Shown here in pieces: positions 1-6,326 of a DNA stretch of 9,734 nucleotides; the first letter of the stretch is position 1, and every line of letters starts with the position of its first letter. The position numbers were made by a program, and so were the translations under genes. This stretch comes from an uncultured Oscillospiraceae bacterium (GTDB taxonomy: Bacteria > Bacillota > Clostridia > Oscillospirales > Acutalibacteraceae). Below the pieces are notes generated by a model that saw only the letters and a list, made by a program, of their open reading frames with translations, had not been told where the DNA came from and did no database searches. The DNA lies in the NCBI GenBank assembly GCA_910588415.1, contig CAJUPK010000095.1, positions 1-9,734 on the forward strand, given 5' to 3'.

Positions 1-44
1 AAAACATCTCCTTCCACACAAAGTCAGGATGTTGTGGAAGGAGA
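1..44 (-). terminator. Intrinsic terminator of the TolB-like gene
   Basis: Two perfect 12-base arms (7-18 and 33-44) form a stem with a 14-base loop. Read on the minus strand, the stem is followed by TGTTTT at the window edge (6 to 1), as expected for a rho-independent terminator. It lies 38 bases past the stop codon of the minus-strand gene ending at 83. The U-tract may continue outside the window. Confidence 0.75.
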
Positions 45-82
45 ACAGACAGTTGCTAGAGGAGCAGAGCCGCCTCCTGCCG

Positions 83-964
83 CTACTGGCGTATCTCGTA
101 ACGGACGAAGGCAAAGCTTTTGCTGTCCGGGGACCAGGAGTTCACGTTGATGGTCCCCTGGCCGCCGAAGAGGGACACAATGGTCTTCAGGGGACCGCCC
201 GCCGCGGGCATCAGCTTCAGCTCCACATTCTTGTGGGGCACATGCTCGCCAGGTTCCACATCGCCCTTGCGGTAGCCCAGCACCACCACCCACTGCCCGT
301 CCGGGGAGATGTGCGGGAACCAGATGTTCCAGTCCTCCTCAAAAGTCATCTGGGTCTGCTCCGAGCCATCCGCCTTCATGCGGAAAGCCTGCATCAGCCC
401 TGCCCGCACAGAGTTAAACCAGATGTACTCCCCGGCGCTGTCATACTCAGGCCCGTCGTTCAGGCCAGGGGCATGGGTCAGCCGGGTCTCCTCGCCCCCT
501 TCCGCGGGGATGGTGTACACATCGAACTCCCCCTTTCGCTGGGCGCAGTAGGCCAGGGTTTTCCCGTCCGGGGACCAGCCGTGGAGATAGCTGGGGGCCA
601 GGGGGGTGATCAGCCGGGGCGTTCCGCCTGCAGCAGGCAGGGTATACACCCGGGACTGGCCGTCCTCCTTGGTACCGTGGCTGATGGCTACGCTCTGTCC
701 ATCGGCCGAGAGCACATGGTCGTTGTTGCAGTTCCCCGCAAAGCCTGTGTCAATTTCCCTGCTCTCTCCAGTGGCCAGGCAGAAGCGGTAGAGGCGCCCC
801 CTGCTGTTATAGACCAGGGACTGGCCGTCCGGTGACCAGTTGGGGGCCTCTATCAAGTACTCGAACTCCGCCAGGGTCTCGCACTCTCCGGTATCCATGC
901 GGTATGCCTGGAGGATGGAGCGGTCATGAGAACGGTCCCACAGGTTGATCTTTTCTTGTGCCAA
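83..964 (-). CDS. TolB-like beta-propeller protein, cytosolic
   Basis: This 293-residue protein is built of repeated beta-propeller blades. Blade motifs are visible as WSPDG at residues 43-47, SADG at 86-89, WSPDG at 130-134, SPDG at 220-223 and WSPDS at 277-281, each followed by a short hydrophobic strand. This is the TolB/WD40-like (PD40) pattern. Unlike true periplasmic TolB there is no signal peptide or N-terminal TolB domain, so it should stay in the cytoplasm; no catalytic residues can be assigned. Cytosolic propellers of this type include oligogalacturonate lyase (PL22), but this protein is roughly 100 residues shorter, so a binding or scaffold role is as likely. The start is TTG at 964, with AGGAG ten bases upstream and no nearby in-frame ATG. 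It has its own promoter (1208-1236) and terminator (1-44), so it is probably monocistronic. The fold is secure, the function unknown. Confidence 0.85.
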   Translation of the reverse strand: MAQEKINLWDRSHDRSILQAYRMDTGECETLAEFEYLIEAPNWSPDGQSLVYNSRGRLYRFCLATGESREIDTGFAGNCNNDHVLSADGQSVAISHGTKEDGQSRVYTLPAAGGTPRLITPLAPSYLHGWSPDGKTLAYCAQRKGEFDVYTIPAEGGEETRLTHAPGLNDGPEYDSAGEYIWFNSVRAGLMQAFRMKADGSEQTQMTFEEDWNIWFPHISPDGQWVVVLGYRKGDVEPGEHVPHKNVELKLMPAAGGPLKTIVSLFGGQGTINVNSWSPDSKSFAFVRYEIRQ

Positions 965-1207
965 GATGCTTCAGCTCCTTTTATTGGCCCAGTCCGCAGA
1001 AAGCCCTGCTTGTCCCGCTGCTTGAGCCGTGTCTTTTTGCGCCCTATATCCTGATTAAAACATTGAAATACCGCAGGCCCAAAACGGTGCTTTCGGTGTG
1101 AAAAAACCTGGGCTTTTTCCTGAACTCCCGGCTAAAAATCCGGCATTTTTCCGGTTTGGAACAGGCCCTGGGGATTTTGCCCCAGCCCCAGGAGGGCCGC
1201 TGTGTTG
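965..1207 (-). other. Structured leader of the TolB-like gene
   Basis: From the promoter at 1208-1236 a transcript of roughly 235 untranslated bases is predicted. Near its 5' end a GC-rich hairpin spans 1164-1198: the stem CTGGGG/CCCCAG (1168-1173 with 1180-1185) can be extended by GGCC/GGCC arms with a bulge. Further down, an AT stem AAAAAT/ATTTTT (1134-1150) sits between CCGG blocks, followed by T-rich tracts. I do not recognise a known riboswitch class. The region may be an attenuator or simply a long leader. Confidence 0.4.
975..980 (-). promoter_or_regulatory. Ribosome binding site that sets a TTG start
   Basis: The minus strand reads AAGGAG here, ten bases before the TTG codon at 964. 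No ATG or GTG lies in frame near this site, so it is the evidence for the TTG start of the TolB-like gene. Confidence 0.7.
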
Positions 1208-1236
1208 ATTATAGCCGGATATCCCTGGGTTTGCAA
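1208..1236 (-). promoter_or_regulatory. Sigma-A type promoter for the TolB-like gene
   Basis: On the minus strand TTGCAA (1236-1231), 17 bases, then TATAAT (1213-1208). The -10 is perfect, the -35 matches four of six, and the spacing is optimal. It begins 14 bases after the stop of the upstream SLOG gene, and no ribosome site or gene intervenes before the TolB-like start. Confidence 0.65.
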
Positions 1237-1249
1237 GGGGCAATCTTGC

Positions 1250-1840
1250 CTATACGTCCAATAAACCCCATAAGCCGCCAGGGCTGGCTTCCTGAAGGCG
1301 CAGCTGCTCCCCCACGGGCTGCAGGCCAGGAGATTCCTCCGCTAGGTTGATGATCCGCAGGCCCTGGCTGGCCGCATAGCGAACCGTATACAGGGTACCG
1401 CCCCGGGTGCGGTCCCCCTGCAGGCAGCAGACGCACACCGCGCTATGGTCCACCATGAACCGGTTGCGCCTTTGCATACAGCCGCTGGTATAGCTGTCCC
1501 CTGTATAGACGGCTTTGTCCGCCTGTTCCAGAATGGCCTGGTACTGGCGCTTCTCCACCTCTGGCCAGCCCTTGGTCTGCTCCCGGCATGGCAGGGCAAG
1601 CACCAGCCGCAGGGGCAGCTGCAGCCAGTCCCGCAGCCACAGGATCCGCTGGGCGGCCAGTGTGTCAAACCCTCTGGCCCCTCCGGCCAGGAAGGTGTCT
1701 ATGCCCCGGCGCCAGAGGCCTAGGGCTGTCTGGGCAATCTCCCGGCTCAGCTCCTCCGGCCGCTTTTCTATCTGGCGGTGTCCGGTAAAGCAGCAGCACC
1801 GCTTTCTTTCCAGCCTTTCCAGCCCTGTCTCCAATTTCAT
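1250..1840 (-). CDS. SLOG-fold DUF1273/YoqJ-like protein
   Basis: This 196-residue protein matches the DUF1273/YoqJ branch of the SLOG (Rossmann-like, LOG/DprA-related) superfamily. Visible hallmarks are CCFTGHRQ at residues 16-23, the glycine-rich loop GGARGFDTLAA at 53-63, the YTSGCMQRRNR segment at 117-127 and RGGTLYT at 146-152. SLOG proteins are proposed to bind or process nucleotides or nucleotide-derived signals. The Bacillus relative YpsA has been linked to cell division and stress, but no reaction is established for this branch. The frame is open up to 1921. I place the start at ATG 1840 because a near-consensus promoter (1866-1894) lies inside the longer frame and would begin transcription about 18 bases before this ATG. 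The ribosome site is a poor, G-only tract. The gene follows spmB closely and may also be read from the spm transcript. Confidence 0.85.
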   Translation of the reverse strand: MKLETGLERLERKRCCCFTGHRQIEKRPEELSREIAQTALGLWRRGIDTFLAGGARGFDTLAAQRILWLRDWLQLPLRLVLALPCREQTKGWPEVEKRQYQAILEQADKAVYTGDSYTSGCMQRRNRFMVDHSAVCVCCLQGDRTRGGTLYTVRYAASQGLRIINLAEESPGLQPVGEQLRLQEASPGGLWGLLDV

Positions 1841-1865
1841 CGCCCCCCGCCCGATTGATACCGCC

Positions 1866-1894
1866 ATTCTAGCACAAATCGAACAAAATGTCAA
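1866..1894 (-). promoter_or_regulatory. Near-consensus promoter for the SLOG gene
   Basis: The minus strand reads TTGACA (1894-1889), exactly 17 bases, then TAGAAT (1871-1866). That is a perfect -35, optimal spacing and five of six in the -10. It lies just past the spmB stop at 1905 and rules out the longer upstream start of the SLOG frame. Transcription should begin near 1859. Confidence 0.8.
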
Positions 1895-1904
1895 TTTTCC
1901 CCAT

Positions 1905-2432
1905 TCACGAAACAGACCCAAACCAGTTGACTGTAAGAACCGAGAGAACCACAGCTGTTATGTCCCCCAAAAGGGCGGCGGGCACCGTATAGCGGAGTTT
2001 CTTGCACTGGCAGGCCCCAAAGTAGACGGTGACGGCGTAAAAGGTGGTCTCGGTGGAGGAGGCCAGCACAGAGGCGATCTGCCCGGTGGGACTGTCTGGG
2101 CCAAAGCGTTCCAGCAGGGACAGGGTGTAGGCAGAGGCCCCGCTGCCGGAGATGGGCCGCAGCAGGGCCAGGGGGAGAATCTCCGGGGACAGGCCCAGGC
2201 CCCGGGTCAGGGGTTCCGCCAGCCCGCAGAGCAGGTCCAGAAGCCCCGAGGCCCGCACCATGCTCACTGCCATAATCAGGCCAATCAGGGTGGGCAGGAT
2301 GTGAAGAGAGCTGGCAATGCCCTCTTTGGCCCCCTCCAGGAAAACATCGAACACATCCACATCCCGGAAAAACCCGAAGAGGACAATGGCCCCCACAATC
2401 AGCGGCAGGGCAGCAGCGCCTAGCTGTTCCAT
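1905..2432 (-). CDS. spmB: Spore maturation protein B
   Basis: This 175-residue integral membrane protein is close to the usual SpmB length. It belongs to the nucleoside-recognition 'Gate' domain family. Hydrophobic segments are seen at about residues 7-22, 40-60, 100-115 and 148-170. The conserved core includes the ISGSGASAY stretch followed by the SSTETTFYA stretch, both typical of SpmB. In Bacillus, SpmA and SpmB act together in the forespore to achieve full core dehydration and heat resistance; the transported molecule is not firmly known. The ATG at 2432 lies inside the end of spmA (13-base overlap), with a GGGAGGGG ribosome site inside spmA, so translation is probably coupled. No terminator is visible between spmB and the SLOG gene. 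Confidence 0.93.
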   Translation of the reverse strand: MEQLGAAALPLIVGAIVLFGFFRDVDVFDVFLEGAKEGIASSLHILPTLIGLIMAVSMVRASGLLDLLCGLAEPLTRGLGLSPEILPLALLRPISGSGASAYTLSLLERFGPDSPTGQIASVLASSTETTFYAVTVYFGACQCKKLRYTVPAALLGDITAVVLSVLTVNWFGSVS

Positions 2433-3025
2433 GGGCCCCTCCCCTCTCCCAAAGCCCGACGGCTCTCTGCCAGCTTACAGAACAGCACCGCCGCTGTCAG
2501 CGAGCAGAGAGAGGTAAGCCAAATCTGGGGCAGAATGCCAAAAGGGGCCGTGCTGCCGCAGGCAGCCCGCATAGCCCCCATATTTACAGGCAGCAGCTGC
2601 AGGGAGGCTGTGTTGATCACCACAAAAAGGATCATCCCCCGGCTGGGCACAGGGCCCGGGTGCTTTTGGGCCATGGCCTCCATGGCGGACAGGCCCAGGG
2701 GCGTGGCCGCATTGCCCAGGCCCAGCAGGTTGGCGGATATATTCATGCACAGCTTCCCCTTGATCTCCGGGTCCTCCCGGTAGTCCGGGAACAGCCGGTC
2801 AATCACAGGGGAAAAGGCCCTGGCCAGCAGTCCGGTCAGGCCGCTTTTCTCCGCAATGCGCAAAAAGCCCAGCCAGGCGCACATGCTGCCCAGCAGGGAG
2901 ATGGAGAGCTTAACCGCGTCCGCCGCGCCCTCCAGTACAGCGGCGGAGAGCTCTGGCATCCGGCCCTGCGCCAAGGCGCTGACCAGGCTCAAAGCGATCA
3001 TACCGAACCATATGGCGTTAATCAT
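2420..3025 (-). CDS. spmA: Spore maturation protein A
   Basis: This 201-residue membrane protein of the Gate-domain family is the partner of SpmB. It starts MINAIWFGMI and has hydrophobic helices near residues 3-20, 42-57, 130-150 and 170-190. The central stretch with NISANLLGLGNAATPLGL (about residues 95-112) is the SpmA signature, and NTASLQLLP follows. In spore formers SpmA/SpmB act in the mother cell-forespore system to lower spore core water. The frame is open up to 3115, but ATG 3025 is chosen because AGGAGG stands ten bases before it and family proteins begin here. The gene diverges from the dipeptidase gene. I could not find a convincing sigma-E or sigma-G promoter in the 89-base gap, although sporulation control is expected. 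Confidence 0.93.
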   Translation of the reverse strand: MINAIWFGMIALSLVSALAQGRMPELSAAVLEGAADAVKLSISLLGSMCAWLGFLRIAEKSGLTGLLARAFSPVIDRLFPDYREDPEIKGKLCMNISANLLGLGNAATPLGLSAMEAMAQKHPGPVPSRGMILFVVINTASLQLLPVNMGAMRAACGSTAPFGILPQIWLTSLCSLTAAVLFCKLAESRRALGEGRGPWNS

Positions 3026-3035
3026 GAGACCGTCT

Positions 3036-3041
3036 CCTCCT
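3036..3041 (-). promoter_or_regulatory. Ribosome binding site that sets the spmA start
   Basis: A perfect AGGAGG on the minus strand, ten bases before ATG 3025. It favours this start over the in-frame upstream ATG at 3115. Confidence 0.8.
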
Positions 3042-3050
3042 AAAATACAT

Positions 3051-3079
3051 TTGACTTTCACCGCAAAAGGGGGTATGAT
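3051..3079 (+). promoter_or_regulatory. Sigma-A type promoter for the dipeptidase
   Basis: TTGACT (3051-3056), 17 bases, then TATGAT (3074-3079). Both hexamers match five of six with optimal spacing. Transcription would start near 3086, about 29 bases before ATG 3115. AAAGGA at 3101-3106 is the ribosome site. Confidence 0.8.
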
Positions 3080-3114
3080 ACTCTTACTATGGACACACAG
3101 AAAGGACGAGGACA

Positions 3115-4491
3115 ATGTTTGGAGAAAAAATTCTGGATTACTGGGATGATATTCTCAGCGATTTAGGCAAGCTGGTGGCCATTCCCTCTGTGGCGGTGCC
3201 CTCCCAGGGGCCCCACCCCTTTGGAGACCCCTGCGCCAAGGCCCTTGACGCCGTGGTGGAGATGGCCCAGGGCTATGGGCTGGCTGCGAAAAACGTGGAT
3301 TACTACGCCGCCCACGCCGAGTACGGCCAGGGAGAGGGCAACGCCGTGGTGATGGCCCACCTGGACGTGGTGCCTGCCGGAGAAGGCTGGGACACAGACC
3401 CCTTTACCCTAACCCTGCGGGACGGCCTGGCCATTGGCCGGGGAGTTTCTGACGATAAGGGCGCGGCCGTGGTGGCCCTGCACTGCCTGCGGGCCCTGAA
3501 AGACGCGGGGGTAAAGGGCAACCGGAAGCTACGGGTGATATTCGGCTCTGCCGAGGAGATCGGCATGGCGGACATGCCCTACTACTTCTCCCAGGAGCAG
3601 CACCCGGACATGGGCTTTACGCCGGATTCCGGCTATGGTATCTGCCACTGCGAGAAGGGCATCCTTGACCTGAACATCAAGGCGGAGAACGACTCTCCCC
3701 TGGTGAAGAGCTTTGCCGCCGGCACAGTGCCCAATGCCGTGCCCGCCAAGGCGGACTGCCAGATTGTATGTACAGAAGAGGAGTACAAGCGGCTGTGCCA
3801 GGCCGCCCAGACAGCGGAGATCCCCTTTGAGATCACCCGCACAGAGGACGGCGCCCGCATTCTGGCCAAAGGCAAGGCCAGCCATGCCGCTGCCCCAGAG
3901 CATGGCGTCAACGCCGCCGCCCATACCATTGCGCTGCTGGCAGCCGTGTTTGGGCCAGAGCGCCTGGGGCGGTTCTTCCAGTTTGCCCATGAGAAGATTG
4001 GCCTGCGCACAGACGGCAGCCTGCTGGGGGTAAATATGAGCGACGAGCCCAGCGGGGCCTTAACCTTTAATCTGGGGCTGCTGAGCGCCAACGCCCAGAC
4101 CTGCAGCCTGACCGTGGACATCCGCTATCCGGCCACCAAGGACGGCGGCTGGGTCTCAGAGACCATTGAGAAGGCCGCCCAAGAGGCAGGCCTGGACTAC
4201 ACCCTGCTCTCGGACGCAAAGCCCCTCTACCTGCCCAAGGAGAGCCAACTGGTCACCCTGCTCTCTCAGGCGTACAAAGAGGTAGCGGGAGAGGAGTGCA
4301 ATCTCTATTCCATGGGCGGCGGCACCTACGCCCGGCAGATGTTTGGCAAGGGCGTGGGCTTTGGCCCCAGCTTTGCCGACGACATCCCCAGCCATGCCCA
4401 CGATGTGAACGAGCAGATTGACCTGCGGCGGTTTAAGCTCCACGCCCAGATCTGCCTGGAGGCCATGTACCGGATGCTGACAGCCGAGTAA
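3115..4491 (+). CDS. M20 family dipeptidase, PepV/Sapep type
   Basis: This 458-residue cytosolic metallopeptidase is the usual length for PepV/Sapep enzymes, which cleave dipeptides using two divalent metal ions (zinc or manganese). The metal-site residues expected for the family are all present: His82 and Asp84 in AHLDVVP, Asp113 in GVSDDKG, Glu147-Glu148 in GSAEEIG, Asp171 in PDSGYG and His429 in HAHDVNE. The lid domain (roughly residues 185-380) carries GKASHAAAPEHG, typical of the family. There is no signal peptide. The ATG at 3115 has AAAGGA eight bases upstream and a good promoter. The gene stands alone, between divergent spmA and a strong terminator, which suggests a general peptide-recycling role. 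The family is secure; exact dipeptide preference cannot be read from sequence. Confidence 0.95.
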   Translation: MFGEKILDYWDDILSDLGKLVAIPSVAVPSQGPHPFGDPCAKALDAVVEMAQGYGLAAKNVDYYAAHAEYGQGEGNAVVMAHLDVVPAGEGWDTDPFTLTLRDGLAIGRGVSDDKGAAVVALHCLRALKDAGVKGNRKLRVIFGSAEEIGMADMPYYFSQEQHPDMGFTPDSGYGICHCEKGILDLNIKAENDSPLVKSFAAGTVPNAVPAKADCQIVCTEEEYKRLCQAAQTAEIPFEITRTEDGARILAKGKASHAAAPEHGVNAAAHTIALLAAVFGPERLGRFFQFAHEKIGLRTDGSLLGVNMSDEPSGALTFNLGLLSANAQTCSLTVDIRYPATKDGGWVSETIEKAAQEAGLDYTLLSDAKPLYLPKESQLVTLLSQAYKEVAGEECNLYSMGGGTYARQMFGKGVGFGPSFADDIPSHAHDVNEQIDLRRFKLHAQICLEAMYRMLTAE

Positions 4492-4550
4492 GGGAACACC
4501 CCTGCCTGATACTATGGCGGAGCGAAAGCTAATATGCCCATAAACAAGAA

Positions 4551-4588
4551 GATCCCGGCAGCACAAAGGTGCTGCCAGGGTCTTTTTT
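4551..4588 (+). terminator. Intrinsic terminator of the dipeptidase gene
   Basis: Arms 4551-4564 and 4569-4582 pair over 14 positions, with one mismatch and one G-U pair, around an AAAG loop. Six T residues follow (4583-4588). It lies 60 bases after the stop codon. Confidence 0.9.
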
Positions 4589-4810
4589 CTTTGCAGGCCA
4601 TCCATTTTTCGGGAGACTCCTATAGGCTGTTCAAGGCCGGGCCGTGGGCTGGGAGTGTCCGAAACGCAGGCTTTTTGGCTGTGGAAAGCTTTCTCCTTTA
4701 ACAACTCGCACTCCCCAGTTGGCTTTTGGGGCGCGCTTCTTAATAACCGGAAAGAGGACTTGCTTGCACAACCGCGAATACTTTCTTTTTGTTTCCAGCA
4801 AGAGCTAAAG

Positions 4811-4902
4811 TGTGGACCGATGTGGATCGGGTAATCTTAGGACTTTCTATAAAAGGGACGCTTTTTTTTAAACTAGAAAAAGCCGGTCCACACCGGTCTA
4901 CA
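4811..4902. repeat. Inverted pair of tandem 10-bp repeats
   Basis: The left arm is two 10-bp units, TGTGGACCGA and TGTGGATCGG (4811-4830). The right arm is the inverse, CCGGTCCACA and CCGGTCTACA (4883-4902). The arms pair over 20 positions on the plus strand with 17 Watson-Crick pairs, two G-U pairs and one mismatch. The 52-base loop carries its own GCTTTTT/AAAAAGC stem (4860-4883). The better pairing on the plus strand hints at an RNA form, though G-U pairs can also arise by chance drift. Confidence 0.7.
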
Positions 4903-4973
4903 TGGGGAATCTTCTTGTTTTGATTCAGCAATCTGGCACTTCCTTTGTTTTCAAATAGGGCCTGGTCCGATAT

Positions 4974-5002
4974 AAAAAATCACCCGCCAAGCTGGCAGGT
5001 GA
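4974..5002 (-). terminator. Intrinsic terminator of the RpiR-type gene
   Basis: On the minus strand a 10-bp stem (5002-4993 with 4989-4980, one G-U pair) and a three-base loop are followed by six T residues (4979-4974). It lies about 100 bases after the regulator's stop codon. Confidence 0.85.
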
Positions 5003-5024
5003 CAAGGATTTTGACGCAGAAAAT

Positions 5025-5058
5025 GGCCGTTTCCGATGTTCTCTCCTCGAAACCGGCC
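5025..5058 (-). repeat. Bulged inverted repeat behind the regulator gene
   Basis: Arms GGCCGTTTCCGA (5025-5036) and TCGAAACCGGCC (5047-5058) pair over 11 bases with two single-base bulges. There is no T-tract on either side. It lies between the regulator stop and its terminator and could protect the mRNA 3' end. Its role is unknown. Confidence 0.45.
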
Positions 5059-5103
5059 TGAAAGCCGCTGCCCTAAGAATCCAACCAGTCCAGGGCCGCA
5101 GTA

Positions 5104-5958
5104 TCAGCGGATAGCCCGCACGATTTGGCGGGTGCGCTCTAAATAGGGGACTGTCTCTGCATAGTGGCGGCTGACCACGCAGGAAAACAGAATGTCGATC
5201 ATGGTCATCTGGGCAATGCGGGAACTCATCGCCCCGCTGCGGATAGCCATTTCCGGCGCGCTGAGCCCAAAATGAACGTCCGCCAGATCCTCCAGGGACA
5301 CCTTGCCATACCGGGTGATGGCGATCAGGAAAGCGCCATTATGCTTGGCCAGCTTGGCGGCATCCAGCACCTCCCGGGTCTCGCCGGACCAGGAGAGGGC
5401 AATAGCCACATCCTCCGAGGTAAGGGTAGAGGCAGAGGAGAGCTGTAAGTGAGGGTCCGCATAGGCGGTGACCCGCTTGTTGATCCGCATAAACTTCTGT
5501 TGGGCGTCCTGGGCCACCAGATTGGAGGTGGCAATGGCGTACAGGTCCACCCGCTGGGCCCGGAAGAGCATGTCAGCGGCCAGCTCTACCTGGTCTGGTT
5601 CCATCAGGGAGAAGGTGTCCTCAATCGCTTGGATATTGTGATGGCAGACCTTGCGTATCACATTGCCCGCCTTATCTCCCGCGCAGATATCCGTATACCC
5701 CGCCCTGCTGATGTTGGTACGCTGGGCCACAGCCAGTTCGCTGACCAGCTGGATGGAGAAATCCCGATAGCCTTTATAGCCCAGCTTTTTGCAGAAGCGC
5801 ACCACGGCCGCCTGGCTGGACCCGCTTCTGCCCGCCAGCTCTTCTACCGAAACCCCCACCATATTGTCCAGATTTTGTGAAACATACCGGGCCACCTTCC
5901 GCTCGGACACAGGAAGGTCTTCCAGCATCTGATTTAGCTTTAAAACGACTCCTGCCAC
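5104..5958 (-). CDS. MurR/RpiR-family transcriptional regulator
   Basis: This 284-residue protein has the usual length and layout of the MurR/RpiR family. An N-terminal HTH_6 domain (about residues 1-77) contains VSVEELAGRSGSSQAAVVRFCKKLG, with the typical phrasing of the recognition helix. A SIS phosphosugar-binding domain covers about residues 125-260, with ALSWSGETREV at 187-197 and a conserved SRIAQMTMIDILF segment near 246-258. Family members sense phosphorylated sugars or sugar acids and act as repressors or activators of nearby catabolic genes. The start is GTG at 5958, with AGGTG seven bases upstream (5966-5970); family proteins begin at this point. It diverges from the sulfatase gene across a 944-base gap, which makes the sulfatase the natural regulated target, but this is inference. 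The promoter at 6281-6309 and terminator at 4974-5002 suggest a single-gene transcript. Confidence 0.93.
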   Translation of the reverse strand: MAGVVLKLNQMLEDLPVSERKVARYVSQNLDNMVGVSVEELAGRSGSSQAAVVRFCKKLGYKGYRDFSIQLVSELAVAQRTNISRAGYTDICAGDKAGNVIRKVCHHNIQAIEDTFSLMEPDQVELAADMLFRAQRVDLYAIATSNLVAQDAQQKFMRINKRVTAYADPHLQLSSASTLTSEDVAIALSWSGETREVLDAAKLAKHNGAFLIAITRYGKVSLEDLADVHFGLSAPEMAIRSGAMSSRIAQMTMIDILFSCVVSRHYAETVPYLERTRQIVRAIR

Positions 5959-6101
5959 TTTTCAGCACCTACCCTATGAAAATTTACCCCCCCTCGGCCA
6001 CCGTTCCCACATCGGTGGGGCCGCATGATTTGGGGCGCTTCATTCTCGCAGGCCTCCGGCCAGACCGGAAGCCCGTCCCTGCAAAGAGGACTTACGCAGT
6101 A

Positions 6102-6107
6102 ATTATA
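6102..6107 (-). promoter_or_regulatory. Possible second -10 element for the regulator gene
   Basis: A perfect TATAAT on the minus strand, about 144 bases before the GTG start. No acceptable -35 stands at the right distance (TGGCTT at 17 bases), so it may be chance in AT-rich sequence. Confidence 0.25.
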
Positions 6108-6182
6108 CATCTTTTTAAGTAAAAAAGCCAGTGTAATATGAAAGCAGCTTTTATATCCATTTCGCGTGGTCCAATAAAGAAA

Positions 6183-6207
6183 AGCCTGTCTGCCCTGCCC
6201 AGGCGCG
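6183..6207 (-). other. Terminator-like hairpin in the regulator leader
   Basis: On the minus strand GCCTG (6204-6200) can pair with CAGGC (6188-6184) around an 11-base loop, followed by TTTTCTTTATT. The five-bp stem is short for a terminator. It would lie about 70 bases into the predicted leader transcript and just after a GC-rich stem made of two CGGCCG blocks, an arrangement like an attenuator. Evidence is weak. Confidence 0.3.
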
Positions 6208-6276
6208 GCCGGTTTCACTTGGGCCTCAAAGATTCGGCCGCCTTCTTATGGTCCACACTCGAAGGATTTGTGCAAT

Positions 6277-6289
6277 TTCTATTATAGAA
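6277..6289. promoter_or_regulatory. Palindrome on the regulator promoter -10
   Basis: A perfect 13-base palindrome, TTCTAT-T-ATAGAA, covers the -10 element (6281-6286) of the minus-strand promoter. This is a typical place for a repressor site. AT-rich sequence makes chance palindromes likelier. Confidence 0.4.
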
Positions 6290-6309
6290 TTAACTGAGCG
6301 GCTCGTCAA
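6281..6309 (-). promoter_or_regulatory. Strong sigma-A type promoter facing the regulator gene
   Basis: The minus strand reads TTGACG (6309-6304), exactly 17 bases, then TATAAT (6286-6281): eleven of twelve consensus bases with optimal spacing. Transcription would start near 6274, some 315 bases before the GTG start of the RpiR-type gene. Confidence 0.8.
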
Positions 6310-6326
6310 GTGTAAATTTGCATAAT

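Larger units (their letters stand above)
4492..5103. other. Convergent intergenic region, no gene seen
   Basis: These 612 bases lie between the stop codons of the dipeptidase and the RpiR-type regulator. They hold a plus-strand terminator (4551-4588), an inverted pair of tandem repeats (4811-4902), a minus-strand terminator (4974-5002) and a further bulged inverted repeat (5025-5058). A 63-codon minus-strand frame at 4740-4931 runs through the repeats but has no family resemblance I recognise and no ribosome site worth trusting. The stretch 4590-4800 shows nothing I can name. Confidence 0.6.

Noticed and set aside
29..835. 268-codon plus-strand frame opposite the TolB-like gene
   Set aside because: It mirrors the TolB-like gene, has no ribosome site and its translation shows no family features. 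The minus-strand frame has clear propeller motifs.
1908..1921. Longer N-terminus of the SLOG protein starting at 1921
   Set aside because: A near-consensus promoter lies within this extension and family proteins start near the CCFTGHR segment.
3026..3114. Sporulation sigma-E or sigma-G promoter for spmA
   Set aside because: A CATAC string is present on the minus strand but no matching -35 lies at the right distance.
4740..4931. 63-codon minus-strand frame in the convergent gap
   Set aside because: It is made largely of the inverted repeat sequence, has no supporting ribosome site or promoter, and resembles no protein family I can name with confidence.
5940..6218. 92-codon minus-strand frame with GTG start overlapping the regulator start
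   Set aside because: GAGG stands before the GTG, so a leader peptide is conceivable, but the composition looks non-coding and no motif is visible.
6195..6280. Possible ZTP riboswitch in the regulator leader, from a CGCCTGGGCA string
   Set aside because: The string resembles the conserved 3' part of the pfl/ZTP motif, but with an extra base, and the conserved 5' domain is absent. Chance similarity is more likely.
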